Of a stretch of DNA of 64,000 bases, positions 51,421-61,535 are shown one piece after another. The translations under genes were made by a program, and so were the position numbers. Source of the DNA: Hofstenia miamia (Eukaryota; Xenacoelomorpha; Acoela). The DNA is taken from NCBI GenBank assembly GCA_004352715.1, contig SCFE01000055.1, forward strand, positions 850,645 through 914,644, written 5' to 3'. The notes below the pieces were generated by a model. It did not search any database. It saw nothing but the letters and a program-made list of their open reading frames with translations, and was not told the DNA's origin. Position 1 is the stretch's first letter. Each line of letters begins with the position of its first letter.

Positions 51421-51838
51421 AGATAATCTTTATTAAAGGAAGGTAAAACAATTAAATATAAACTAATGGCTTCTCAAAAAAAACAAAAACCATACTATTT
51501 ACAAACCTATAAATTGATAAACAGCCTAAGAATATGTCTAAATTCTATTAATTGTGTAATTCCTATTATAGAATTTGTATCCTTTCCAAGACCTTCCTGA
51601 GATGAATTTTTGCTTAAAAATAAATCTTTTTACACTATTTCGGAATTCTTTCAGTTTCTTAATTTGTTTAATTTGGATAGGTAGATTATTCCATTGCCTT
51701 ATACCTACATTTATAAATGAGTTTTCTTTGACTTTACGTCTGAACCTAGCGACAACGTATTTTTTAGATCATCTATTGAAACTTTTACTGAATTCAGAGA
51801 GCTTTATGTTGATATTTGCTTCAGGTAATAAACTTAGC
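51421..51838 (-). mobile_element. 3' part of a minus-strand LINE split by a Penelope-like element
   Basis: Reading the minus strand down from 51838: LPEANINIKLSEFSKSFNR, a stop, then YVVARFRRKVKENSFINVGI and RQWNNLPIQIKQIKKLKEFR. This is a LINE ORF2 C terminus (WNxLP block). A 3' UTR with AATAAA lies near 51430. Its RT part is found on the far side of the Penelope-like insertion, at 53230-53413, same strand. Confidence 0.75.
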
Positions 51839-51884
51839 TAATAAACAAAATGCTAAGTTTATTACCTGAAGCAAATATCAACAT
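51806..51884. repeat. 33-bp perfect inverted repeat with 13-nt spacer
   Basis: Arms 51806-51838 and 51852-51884 are exact reverse complements over 33 bases. The spacer is TAATAAACAAAAT. The left arm belongs to the minus LINE; the right arm leads into the Penelope-like RT. Confidence 0.97.
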
Positions 51885-52626
51885 CAATGCTAAAAAATTT
51901 GCTAATGACATCATAAAACAAAACACAAAAGGTTACATGGTTTCATATGATATTAAGAGTCTATATACAAATGTGCCATTGGAAAAATCAATTGATGCTG
52001 CAATTGAACTTTTTAAGAATAAAAACACAAAAATTTACAATCTGGAGTATAATACAACAAAAGAACTATTAACTTTAGGAACGAAGAATACTTTAATGGA
52101 ATTTAATAATTTTTATCGCCAAAAAGATGGTTTAGCCATGGGAAATCCTTTAAGTTCTACTCTTGCAAATATATATTTAACAACAATTAAAAACAAATTT
52201 ACAACATCAGACATCCACTTCATTTATTATCAACGCTATATGGATGATATATTTGCATTAGTAAAAAATGAAGAAACATCAGAAAACATACTTACAAAAT
52301 TGAATCTAATTGACAAGAATATTCAATTTACAAAGGAGATTGAAACTAAGAACAAATTTCATTTTTTGAATGTACAAATAATTAGAAAAGATAACAAATT
52401 TGAAACTGGAATCTATTATAAACCAACAGACACAGGATTGTTATTGAACTACAACTCAAATACGCCTTTAAATTACAAAATATCATTAATTAAAGGTTGT
52501 ATTCATCGAATATTTGACAACTGCAGCACATATAGAACAATTAACCAAGAAATAGGAAAACTTAAGATCGAATTAAAGAAGAATGAATATCCAAATAATT
52601 TCATAGATATATTAAGAAATCATTAG
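51885..52626 (+). pseudogene. Penelope-like reverse transcriptase (partial)
   Basis: Open frame ending at TAG 52624-52626. Motifs in order: GYMVSYDIKSLYTNVPLEKS (motif A, catalytic Asp of SYDIKSLYTNVP), FYRQKDGLAMGNPLSSTLAN (the D-G-x-A-M-G-x-P-L-S block typical of Penelope elements), YQRYMDDIFALV (YMDD, motif C), FLNVQIIRKDNKFETGIYYK (thumb) and the KGCIHRIFDNCS region. The telomerase-like RT affinity of this family is established knowledge. The fingers are absent, so this copy cannot be complete. The first codons come from the inverted-repeat arm. Confidence 0.92.
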
Positions 52627-52664
52627 AAGACATTTTAATTAAAAACAAAAGATCATAAAACAAA

Positions 52665-53167
52665 CTAATTATGAACATTGTTTTAAGATCGAATATAGAG
52701 GACTTCATAAAGAAAACATGATCAAAGAACTCAAAAAAATATCAATAATTAAAGAAAATGTTAGATTTATATATAGCAATCATAAGCTAAGAACAAAATT
52801 TCAATTAAAATCTACAACTGAAGAAACCAATAAATCAAATATAATTTATCAAATCAAATGCACCTGTGGTGAAGATTATATTGCTTTTTCTAGTAGGCAA
52901 CTATCAAGAATTAAAGAACATAAGATCAGTTCTAATATATCTAATCATCTAAGTAAATGCGGACTAAATTTTGAAACAAAAATATTACATCAGACGTCAA
53001 GATCAAGTAATTTAAAGATTATTGAGAGTATTTTTATAAATTCCCTGCAACCAAGTTTAAACACAAAAGAAGACTATATTTATAAATTAAACTTGCCACT
53101 TTTTAAAATTTTGGAAATTATAATTATTATTGTTAAATCTAGTAAATTTAGAGGGAATAATATGTAA
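52665..53167 (+). pseudogene. Penelope-like GIY-YIG endonuclease domain
   Basis: Frame 52718-53167, with related residues a little upstream (EYRGLHKENMIKELKKI). It reads RFIYSNHKLRTKF, then NIIYQIKCTCGEDYIAFSSR, LSRIKEHKIS and LKIIESIFINSLQPSLNTKE. Family features seen: the GIY position (here IIY), the C-x-C linker of Penelope-type domains, the YIG position (here YIA), Arg and His of RxxxH, a Glu in IIESIF, and Asn in LNTKE. Both motif glycines are replaced, which argues for loss of activity. Confidence 0.88.
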
Positions 53168-53207
53168 AACTGACGATGACTTTGTAAGTCGAAATATATC
53201 TTGCATG
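53161..53207 (+). ncRNA. hammerhead-ribozyme-like motif at the 3' end of the Penelope-like element
   Basis: CTGACGA (53170-53176), then a stem II candidate (GACTT 53178-53182 with AAGTC 53186-53190, loop TGT), then GAAA (53191-53194). Next comes a minimal stem III (TA/TA) and a cleavage-type ATC ending at 53200. A stem I candidate pairs ATGTAA (53162-53167) with TTGCAT (53201-53206), one G-U pair, leaving two A unpaired before the core. One extra T stands before stem II. Hammerhead motifs with very short stem III are known from Penelope-like elements (established knowledge). Activity of this copy is unknown. Confidence 0.5.
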
Positions 53208-53229
53208 TTCTTATTAAGGTAAACTAGTA

Positions 53230-53413
53230 CTATCAAGGGATAAATCCATGTTTTTTTTATTAGTATGCTATGGTCGATTAAATCAAATGCCTTAGAGAGA
53301 TCTAAGAATGCAATAGCAACATATTGTAGATCATACAATGAATTTCGCCAGTTCTCTGTTGCCTGAATAAGGGCATCATTTGTTGAAAAACAGAAAAATT
53401 GGTGAGATATCAT
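53230..53413 (-). mobile_element. RT part of the minus-strand LINE split by the Penelope-like element
   Basis: Minus reading STNDALIQATENWRNSLYDL and VAIAFLDLSKAFDLIDHSIL (RT motif A). It is the same family as the plus-strand LINE at 51057-51190 (ATENWR versus AIEKWR, LDLSKAFDLIDH versus LDISKALDSIDH). The missing middle between here and 51838 was lost or displaced by the Penelope-like insertion. Confidence 0.8.
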
Positions 53414-54851
53414 AGTACAAAAATGCGTCTAAATACAAAGCAAAACAAAAAATATTCACATCTTCAAAATATTTTATTTGTTGGTCAGGTTTTTTCGGAG
53501 ATATCAGGTTTAGGGGATTAAGTCACCTCGGTTCGAGAAGCAAGAAATGCTTACTGAACTGGTGAGAATATTGAAAGAGAATATGTTTCGGGCTAGATCG
53601 TAATTTTTCCGCAGCACACACTTATAGAAATGCAATGTAATTGTTTGTTTGTTTTATTGTGATGCAATAATTCAAATTTTGTATTATGGTAGCTAGTGGA
53701 GAATGAAAATCTAATTTTTTCATTTTTTGGGAGTTTTACATTTAAAATTAATTCAGAATTCTTTCTTAGATAATGCCACAAGATTTTGACCATACTTAAG
53801 CTGAAAGTGGCAAAAATTGTGATTTTTTGTCAATAAAATTTTAAAGTAGAAGTTTTCAGAAAATTGCAAAAATTCGTTCAAAAAACTCTTGATAAATATT
53901 TGACAATTTACAAATCAGAATCTAGGGTGTGATATTTAAACCGATCAATAGGATTTCCTATCAAACTTTGTAAAAATGATTTATTTGAACTTTTGTATAA
54001 AATCATCGATTTTTTCAAAACTTGATTTTTGGTGTGACTTTCAGCTGTAAAAAATTTATTTTTGCTTAAAATTAATGAAATTTTCAAAGTATATAGCTGT
54101 TATAAGTGGGGAGGACTTATGACTGTCATGCATATATAATTACCTTGTTATAACAAAATAACCTAACCTAAAAACATTAGGTCTGACAATATTTTAGTTG
54201 AAGTTTTAGTCATACATTTATTTGACATTCTGAGGGAGATTTGATCACTATCACTTTTTTGTCAAAGGATATGATTAAAAAACTAAAGCCTTACAAAACT
54301 CACTAATTGGTTGCCATGGACATTAATTTATTTAATTAAATTTTTTAACAAATATTCATGTAATTTGAGTTAATAGCAGGCTTGTAGTACAACAATATAA
54401 TCCAATGTTAGCTTTAGTCCTCTAGAAAAAACTTTCGTCCTAAAATGGTGTATTTTCTGCTAAAAATATAAAAATATTTGTGGCTTACTAAGGCAATATA
54501 CTTATATTTTTAAAATTTAATAAAAAGATGATGTATTTTGCTAAATAAATACACTTTTTAACATCATTAGGTTACATATTAGAATATAACAGCTAAATTT
54601 TTAGTTGCTTTAGTCATTGGGTATACTTATATAACTATTAGCCAATAGCCTTAAGAGAAAATCGAAGAAACTTAACTCAAAATGCTTACATATTTTTCCC
54701 AATAGGCAATTATTCAAATGGATAGGGCAAAAGGTATGATTTCTAAAACTGAACTACGAAAGATTTAATATTAAATAAATTTAAACAATTAATTAATACA
54801 AATTCTGATAAATTTATCACTAACATTATTAGAAAAAAATTAGGTTGCCAA
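53414..54851. other. intergenic DNA 3' of ANKFY1
   Basis: AT-rich, nothing recognised apart from a candidate 3' UTR of the minus-strand gene. Confidence 0.5.
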
Positions 54852-56938
54852 TTAAATTGCTCCACCCATTCGCAGTGCGTCAAAACAGCAGTCACAAACA
54901 CGCACCGGTTTGTCCACATTAAACTTTGGAATTATTGCTGTTTTCTCTGAACACCGATGGCAGAGTGAGCGGCCGCAATGGCGACAGTGATGACGTCGAA
55001 ATGTCATTGTGAATTTGGCTAAACAATGCTGACAACTGTCAGCTAAAGCACGTTTGGGTTCACGCAGCACCATTTGGAGGAGAGTAAATAACAATTGCTG
55101 CGATGCAGTCTGTGCAGTAAAAATGGATATGCCTTCTTTATCGGGATTACCGAGGCTAGCCCCAGCAGTGAGAAGCGCTCGACAGACTGAAACATTACCT
55201 CGCATGTATGCACTGAGTAAGGCAGTAGTACCATTTTCATCCTCAGCATCAAGATTCAATGACTTACACTTGAGAAGAAGGGAAGTGAAAGTACCGCCTA
55301 ATTCGGTATGGCGTGCAGCTAAATGAAGGGGACTCTGATTTCTAGAATTCACCGCACTTGCATTTACTGAATCACTAGAAAGGATGACTCTGACAGTGCT
55401 GACACTGTTGGCTAAAATTGCAAGATGTAAGGCAGACTCCTTGGCATTGTTAACAGCGGTTACATCAGCACGAGATTTTAATAGGAACTCACAGGATTGC
55501 GAATGGCCATTAGCTGCTGCCAATAGCAAAGCAGTATCACCAGAAGGTGTTTTAATTTCTAGTGATGCTCCTCTTTGGATAAGGGCTTGTAAAGAATTAA
55601 AATGGCCATTTGCAGCAGCTAAGTGTAAAGCCGTCTTTTGATCATTACTTAATACGTCAATATCTATCGGAAGCATTAACAAAAACCTCAAGTTCTGTAT
55701 ATTGGTTACTGCGTGATGTAGCTCAGAATATCCTTTGGAGTCCCTAGCAATCCTCGCATCTCGTGCAAGAAGAAGGCGGGCAGATTCTTCATCCTTTTTA
55801 ACCACGCAATATCCCAGAGGTGACAAATCCTTCGAATCCCGCACACCAATGTTTACCTCATTCATACCTAAAAGAGTTTTCACGCAACTTTTGCTTTGAT
55901 GGCTAATAGCAATGTGCAATGCCGTTCTCCGCTCAGAATCCCTTGCATTTACTTGTGCACCAGCTTCTATCAATGATACTAATAACCTGGACATGCTAGC
56001 TTTTGCTGCTTCATGTAAAGGTGTAGTCTCTTGACGTGTTGCTGATATATCACACCCGGATTCAGCTAAAAAACATGCAGCTCGCTCTAAATTATCATCA
56101 ATTGCTCTATGTAAAAGAGTCCGCTGAATGCCATTAGGCCCCATATGCCACGATTCAAGATCAACTGCATGCTTTACTAAAACACGTGCAGCGCGAAAAC
56201 GTGAATACGATAAGGCTGTCCAAAGTGCTCCGACCATAGGTGCACCACGTACACATAGTGCATGAGTAACATCAGCATTATCCGAAGCAACAGCCAATGA
56301 CAATGCGCTTTCTGTTGGCTTCCAACCCTGAGCAAGTAGAAATAGTGCTGAATCCTCGTCGTTCAAATTTATAGCTTTCTCTAAAAGATCCTGATGCATC
56401 TCAGCTCCAGCCTTTAATATCTGTTCAGCCTCATGAAACATATGAAGCCATAACGCTTGGGAAAAAACTGTTTGTCCAATACTGTCGGTTACAGTAAAAT
56501 CCAGAGAAATGCGTTTGCCTCCTGATTTTTCCAAAAATATATCTACCACACCTTTTCTAGAATTGAACAAAGCTACGTGGAGCGGGGTTTGTTGACTAAC
56601 TTCTTTCGTATCGGTAATTTCAAATTCCTCAACCAGCATGTTATGTTTTACAACATCCAATGGTTGGAAACTTTTGTATTCGTTGAAATCGCCACCAGCA
56701 GTAAGAGAAATGTCACTACTATTTTTTACAGGGGCGGGTGATGCTGAGGAGGGCGAAGCAGAAAATGGGTTATTTTCGTTGTTGTCCATGGAATTCTCGT
56801 CTTCAAAAGGATTGGTTTGCACATTTTCAGCAAAGGGATTTGTTTCAGTTTCATTACTATCAAACTCATTATCCTTATCATCATCATCGAATGGATTAGT
56901 TGATTCATCAAATGGATTTGAATTCTGAAGATCGCTTA
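54852..56938 (-). CDS. ANKFY1: ANKFY1 / Rabankyrin-5, terminal exon (NPF linker, ankyrin repeats, FYVE)
   Basis: Terminal exon of 2,087 bases after acceptor TAATTTAG, entering in phase 1, 694 codons. It opens with an acidic linker carrying five NPF motifs (56910-56918, 56889-56897, 56832-56840, 56805-56813, 56763-56771), one of them NPFED. Then come about a dozen ankyrin repeats (for example QQTPLHVALFNSRKGVVDIF, QKTALHLAAANGHFNSLQAL, NQSPLHLAARHTE). The C-terminal FYVE finger is at 54855-55040, with eight zinc-type cysteines/histidines in CxxC pairs around RRHHCRHCG and RVCDCC, ending LRMGGAI. FYVE binds phosphatidylinositol 3-phosphate on early endosomes. Rabankyrin-5 is a Rab5 effector in macropinocytosis and endosomal traffic (family knowledge). 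Confidence 0.96.
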
Positions 56939-57847
56939 CTAAATTACATTATAAATTAAAAAATGATGTTTCAAATATAACAACATAAACAAAATCATAA
57001 GAGATTATGAAGTAATTCTAAAGTAATATAAATAATAGGGTGCCCAAACAGTAATAAGGAAAGAGCAAAGTGTTAGTAGGTTTCTGAAAAAGTAGGTTCT
57101 TCGAAGATTTATATAATACATTTCAAATTTTACAACATAGTAAACATGAAAATTAATGTAAAATAAATAAGTACACATTGGTAAATTTTAGAAGTGCATT
57201 TATTCTTAATAAAATAAAGAATACGCAAAGGTTATTGAACAATATCCTAGACAACCATCCGCTAATGCTTCAGTAACTTCTACATTTTCTTTGGTATTTC
57301 AATTGTTAAATATTTGATTCAACATCAGAGCAGTGCAATTTGCAAATCCTTTTAAATGCAATGTTTGTCCTCTACGTTCGGTGAATTTTATGCGCGCACA
57401 TAAATTTTAATAAGAGAAATCCCTTCGGGCAAATAAAAAATTTGCATTCTAATAGGGAAACTACTGCAGGAAATCAAGGAAATCGTTGAAAGACAACAGA
57501 ACTATATACATGTACACAGTAACGATGGACATCGGTGAGATAATTTTAGCCCAACCTTAACCTATATTTGAGATGGTAAATATCTTTAATATTATTCAAC
57601 CCATTTTTTTACAAAAAATACCTAAAAATTTTTTTTTCACATTTCTAGTAAAAGTCCTGGATATTATTTTGCTTAACCATTCCAATTGCATTATGCATTA
57701 TAGGTTTTCACTTAATTTTTCAAGAATTTTCGAAATCATGGGGCCCCTACAATAAATAATCAACCTGAAGTTTCAACCGAGGTAGCGACAAATGCAGCAT
57801 TGGCTTCTAAACAAGTAGTTAAAGCTGGTTAACGTGAAAATGATTAC
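56939..57847 (-). other. ANKFY1 intron
   Basis: Phase-1 intron of 909 bases. It contains an AGGGTGCCCAAACAG end-like sequence near 57039 that might be a transposon terminus; no partner was found. Confidence 0.6.
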
Positions 57848-58155
57848 CAATTGGCGTTGGAGACTCTAGTTTCTTCTTCTTAATTAACGCTGGCTTTCGA
57901 TAGGCGGACCGAATATTAGGATCACCACCTTCTTGGAGTAGACGTTCAATGATTTTAATATGTCCATGCTTGCAAGCAAAATGGAGTGCCGTGAATCCAT
58001 CTTGATTTTGTAGATTAAGCTTCGCTCCACTTTCAATAAGAAATAAAGCCGCCGAGTGCATGTCATTAGATAAACAATCTATTAACAAAGAATTTTTCGT
58101 TTCTGGATGAAAAGAGTTGATGTCAGCACCAATATTGAACAATTGTAGGGAGAAG
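57848..58155 (-). CDS. ANKFY1: ANKFY1, ankyrin-repeat exon
   Basis: Internal exon of 308 bases, acceptor AACAATAG (phase 2), donor GTAATC (phase 1). It encodes FSLQLFNIGADINSFHPETK, then SAALFLIESGAKLNLQNQDG and FTALHFACKHGHIKIIERLL, i.e. two to three ankyrin repeats. The end is a lysine-rich stretch (PALIKKKKLESPTPI) leading into the NPF linker. Orthology is supported by the order of repeats relative to the vertebrate protein as I remember it. Confidence 0.9.
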
Positions 58156-59494
58156 CTATTGTTTAAAAAACTATATTCTTTAGACTCCTAAAGTTTAAAC
58201 GTTTAAGAAATAAACTGCTATTGAGTAGGAACGAAAATATAAATTGATTGATTATAGGAAAAAAATCTATAATTTTTTATTATGGAATAAATTGCATGGA
58301 TATGACAACAATTGCAAAAAAATATAAAAAATTAATATATGTAGAATAAAGCCACTGGAAAAATGTACAAGACAATATACAAAACAAACATCTAGAATGA
58401 ATTGAAGTCACGCCACAGAACTGTCATAGTTAGTAATGGGTTTTAATTTTCAGGTGAAAGCAGCAAGAAAAACTTTCATTATTGGAGGAAACAAAAGAAG
58501 TAAAATTTTTTTCAAATGAAAATACTATGCTGGCCAAAAGTTTAGCATAATATCATTATATATTTGCTAAATCCTAGTTTATTCATAATGTGCAATCCAA
58601 TATACCAGGTATAATTTAATAAAAAATGAAAAATAGTAAGGGTAATATTTTAAGAATTTAGTTGAACCACCTTTTGCCTTTAGCACTGCATCAATACGAT
58701 ATGGTCTAGCCTGTACAAGAGTACGACAGTATTTTCGTGTGATATTGTTCAGCCAAACCTGCTTGATCTTCTCTATCAGATCTTTTTCTGATGGAGGATG
58801 TAGATCTGCAATCTTTTTATTCAACAGTGCCCAACAATTCTCTATTGAACTGAGGTTGCAGTGAGCTCCCATGCCATGGTGATAGAAAATGAATTTTGTT
58901 TTGTTCAAGCCAGATCTTGACCAACCTAGCAGTATGGCAAAGAACCCCATCCTTTTGAAAAATGTAGTATTTTTTTTCTGAAATAATAGCATCTATAGGC
59001 CTTAATTGTAAATAACAGTCATTATGTTAAACTGCATGGTAAACGTCTCTTGGTAAGGGATTAAGCTAGAGTGAAATAGAATATAATTACTGATGTTTCT
59101 CAAAGTTGCCGTAAAGAATGATAGAATGTGGTTCCAAGATAAACAAAACAACTATTGAGGAAAAATATTAGATAAATGGGGAACAAATAAAGGACATTCG
59201 GTTTCTTAAAAAGTGTAATCAGAGATTTTTGCATCGAAATTGGGTGATAAACACCGTAATATTTGATAAAACTACAACCTCAATTTTCAGACAAAAATTG
59301 CATTATTTGCAATGAGAGGAATTGCCTCTAAGCAACAATTTTGGCAGCTCCTTTGCTTTAGCCAAACATGAAAATTCTTAAAAAGTGGCTCAGAGCAACA
59401 CAATAATCATCACAAAAGGGACACAATCCACAAATTAATTAACATAAAATTGATAATTATAAGTGCACTAAATTGTATTACGATTGTAAATTAC
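58156..59494 (-). other. ANKFY1 intron with Tc1-like relic
   Basis: Phase-2 intron; a degenerate Tc1-like transposase tail occupies 58528-58992. Confidence 0.6.
58528..58992 (-). pseudogene. Tc1-like transposase C-terminal relic
   Basis: The minus strand reads FQKKNTTFF (compare the FQxDNAPxH block), HHGMGAHCNLSSIENCWALL (compare SPDLNPIENxW), NKKIADLHPPSEKDLIEKIK, and RPYRIDAVLKAKGGSTKF (the SMPxRxxxVIxxxGxxTKY end). A terminal-inverted-repeat-like TGGCCAAAAGTTTAGCATAA is at 58531-58550. The Asp before N-P-I-E-N is lost and the frame is damaged upstream. Confidence 0.8.
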
Positions 59495-59777
59495 GTAACC
59501 TTAGATAACTCAAAGTCAGTAACTAAAGCTCGCCATGCAGGAACGTATCCATCGCAATCCCGCTTTTCCAATTCAAGATTGTGACAACAAAGAAGTTCTT
59601 GGAAAGCAATAGAGTTTCGAGTTGAAATACACATGTGAAGAGCAGTTTCCTTAGATGCATTCTCTAAATTGGGATCGGCACCGTTCTTCAGAAGACTAGT
59701 AAGAGCATCGAGCATGTCACTCATACAATCGTTTGACAACTTACACAATAAATGCAATGCTGTCTGCTGCAAAGGAC
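59495..59777 (-). CDS. ANKFY1: ANKFY1, ankyrin-repeat exon
   Basis: Internal exon of 283 bases. The acceptor was chosen at GCTTTAG (exon starts at 59777), because only this keeps phase 1 from the preceding exon; the more upstream TTTTAG would break phase. It encodes PLQQTALHLLCKLSNDCMSD, then LTSLLKNGADPNLENASKET and ALHMCISTRNSIAFQELLCC. It ends DFELSKVT before GTAATT in phase 2. Ankyrin signatures (TALH, LLxxGADPN) are clear. Confidence 0.9.
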
Positions 59778-60534
59778 CTAAAGCAACGCTTCTAAAATTC
59801 ATGTATCTAACACTTAAAAATTATATTGAATTATACCATCTTGGCCACAACCGCTTTCCTCAGAGGCAACTAAGCATGCGTTTTGCTAAACTCTAAATAG
59901 TCTGTAGAGACACATAAAAATAAAGTTTATTAGTGACTGATAGCAAACCACCCATGCGTGCCGTGTTTACTAACTTTGCTAGACAATCTACTTCCGTTCA
60001 TGATTTTTCACTGTATTTACGAGCAGCAGCTAAGTTGCAAATTGTTGATATCTATCGCGTCAATACTACTACATGTGGAAATCGACAAAAAAGAACTGGA
60101 AAGACATACAAAAGTAGATGACATTTCGAGAAGAACTTCATATATGCTGTTTTTTAGTCACGACGTCCATTATAGCTGTTGAAGTTGTTAACTTAGGTAC
60201 TTGATGATGCCACGCAGATGTCACTAAAACTCGAACCTACTTTGTACTTAGTTATTTTAGCTTGCAGACATCCCAAAGAAGGCAAAATGCAGCCAGCATT
60301 TGATGTTCTAGCACGTTTTAGCCACCTAATTGGCGAGTCCATGATATTTTCTTCATCCGATAAGCAGTTTTTTTACCTAAGATTGTATAGAAAAATTGAA
60401 CGTTGAAATCGCCCACATGGAGCAAAATTTTTGTAAATATCAAGTACTGAACCCTAAATGTAAATAAATGAAATGGACAGCGTTAATATGTGGTTGATAT
60501 AATGTCAATATAAACATTACATATAAATTCATAC
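59778..60534 (-). other. ANKFY1 intron; plus-strand open stretch of unknown origin
   Basis: Phase-1 intron. On the plus strand, 59933-60121 and 60218-60406 are open in the same frame with a few stops between (KPPMRAVFTNFARQSTSVHD; HPKEGKMQPAFDVLARFSHL). It may be the relic of a transposable-element protein; the family was not recognised. Confidence 0.45.
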
Positions 60535-60769
60535 CGTGTGGAGTGTTGAGTAAAGCACCGTGTTCAACAAGAAAGGAGACCGCTCTCGGCTGTTTTCTGA
60601 TAATGGAATGTTGAATACATGGAATTGGATGAGTTCCATTATTTAATGCGAATGCAAGATTGATGTCAGCGGAGTGAGTCAGTAATAGTTCTGCAATTGC
60701 ATGCTGATCCAGCGTCAAAGCAATATTGAGTGCAGTATCACCAGTGCAATACTCTGGTTCGTTAACATA
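60535..60769 (-). CDS. ANKFY1: ANKFY1, ankyrin-repeat exon
   Basis: Internal exon of 235 bases, acceptor ATCTTCTTTAG (phase 0), donor GTATGA (phase 1). It encodes YVNEPEYCTGDTALNIALTL, then DQHAIAELLLTHSADINLAF and RKQPRAVSFLVEHGALLNTP: two ankyrin repeats. Joined in phase to its neighbours it reads MHQ-YVNEPEY and LLNTPHG-PLQQTALH. Confidence 0.9.
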
Positions 60770-61173
60770 CTAAAGAAGATTCTCTTAGAAAACAGAAAAG
60801 CATCAAAATTTAATACTAATATCTATGAATAAGTGCAAAAATCACTGATCAAGAAGGAAAAATGCTGTCTAAGGTAGAAGACATTGCAGTATTGTCACCT
60901 GCTTTAACAAATGCTAACTTTATGGCCTACATATTCAAGTCTTTTGATAGCCACAAGTAGCTTTTGATGTGGTAAAAAAGAGAAACTTGGCAAATTGTGC
61001 AAAATGAAAAGGGCTCAATATTACTACATGTAGTTGCGCAATAAATACTATTGTTCTGTCTATATCTGTACCAATGTTTGCCTACGGCAAATCAAAACTT
61101 AATAAATATATCTCCACTAAAAATGAAATAGGTCGAGATGAAATTAAAAACAACAACTTCAAAGGTTTTGAAC
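60770..61173 (-). other. ANKFY1 intron
   Basis: Phase-0 intron of 404 bases; nothing else recognised. Confidence 0.6.
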
Positions 61174-61535
61174 CTGATGCATTTGTGCTCCGTATTCTAA
61201 AAGACACAAAAGAACAACATCTTCTCTGGTAGTTCGCACAGCATCGTGGATAAGACCCCCAGATGCATCACATTTTGCGTGAAGTAACCGTAACAACAAC
61301 GGTGCTGGCAATACAGACAACTCTTGTGCAGTGGGCCATTGCGATAATAGTAAACTTTCGCAGTGAGCATGGAGAGCAGGTGCCTGAAGACTATCGCTTT
61401 TCTCATAATATGAGACAGCGTTGTGGGAAGCAACATGGGCGAAAAGTGCTTGTTGACATCTCAGTTTGAGAGTTGTAAGCTGAAACTTGTGTGCAGCACT
61501 TAATAACTGAGAGAGGAATTCTTCCGTTGCAGTTT
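61174..61535 (-). CDS. ANKFY1: ANKFY1, BTB/BACK-like exon leading into the ankyrin region
   Basis: Internal exon of 362 bases, acceptor ATGAATTTAG (phase 1). The donor is GTTCAA, a poor match, chosen because phase and protein continuity fit. It encodes ETATEEFLSQLLSAAHKFQL (end of the BTB fold), KLRCQQALFAHVASHNAVSY, LLLSQWPTAQELSVLPAPLL and IHDAVRTTREDVVLLCLLEY, the first ankyrin-like repeat. This is the stretch between BTB and ankyrin repeats in the vertebrate protein. The exon(s) with the coiled coil and most of the BTB domain, about 80-110 residues, were not found up to 64000 and are probably beyond the window. Confidence 0.88.

Larger units (their letters stand above)
51852..53215 (+). 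mobile_element. Penelope-like element (RT plus GIY-YIG), 5'-truncated
   Basis: A plus-strand element with the two hallmark Penelope domains in order and a hammerhead-like motif at its 3' end. The 5' part (leader, RT fingers) is missing. The left boundary coincides with the inverted repeat at 51806-51884. The right boundary lies between about 53210 and 53260, inside a minus LINE RT. One frame change separates the RT and endonuclease frames. Its frames are more open than those of the surrounding LINEs, so it is probably the youngest insertion in the nest. Confidence 0.88.

Noticed and set aside
57039-57430. Possible mariner 3' end (AGGGTGCCCAAACAG and a decayed minus-strand frame)
   Set aside because: No catalytic motif could be read with confidence and no second TIR was found.
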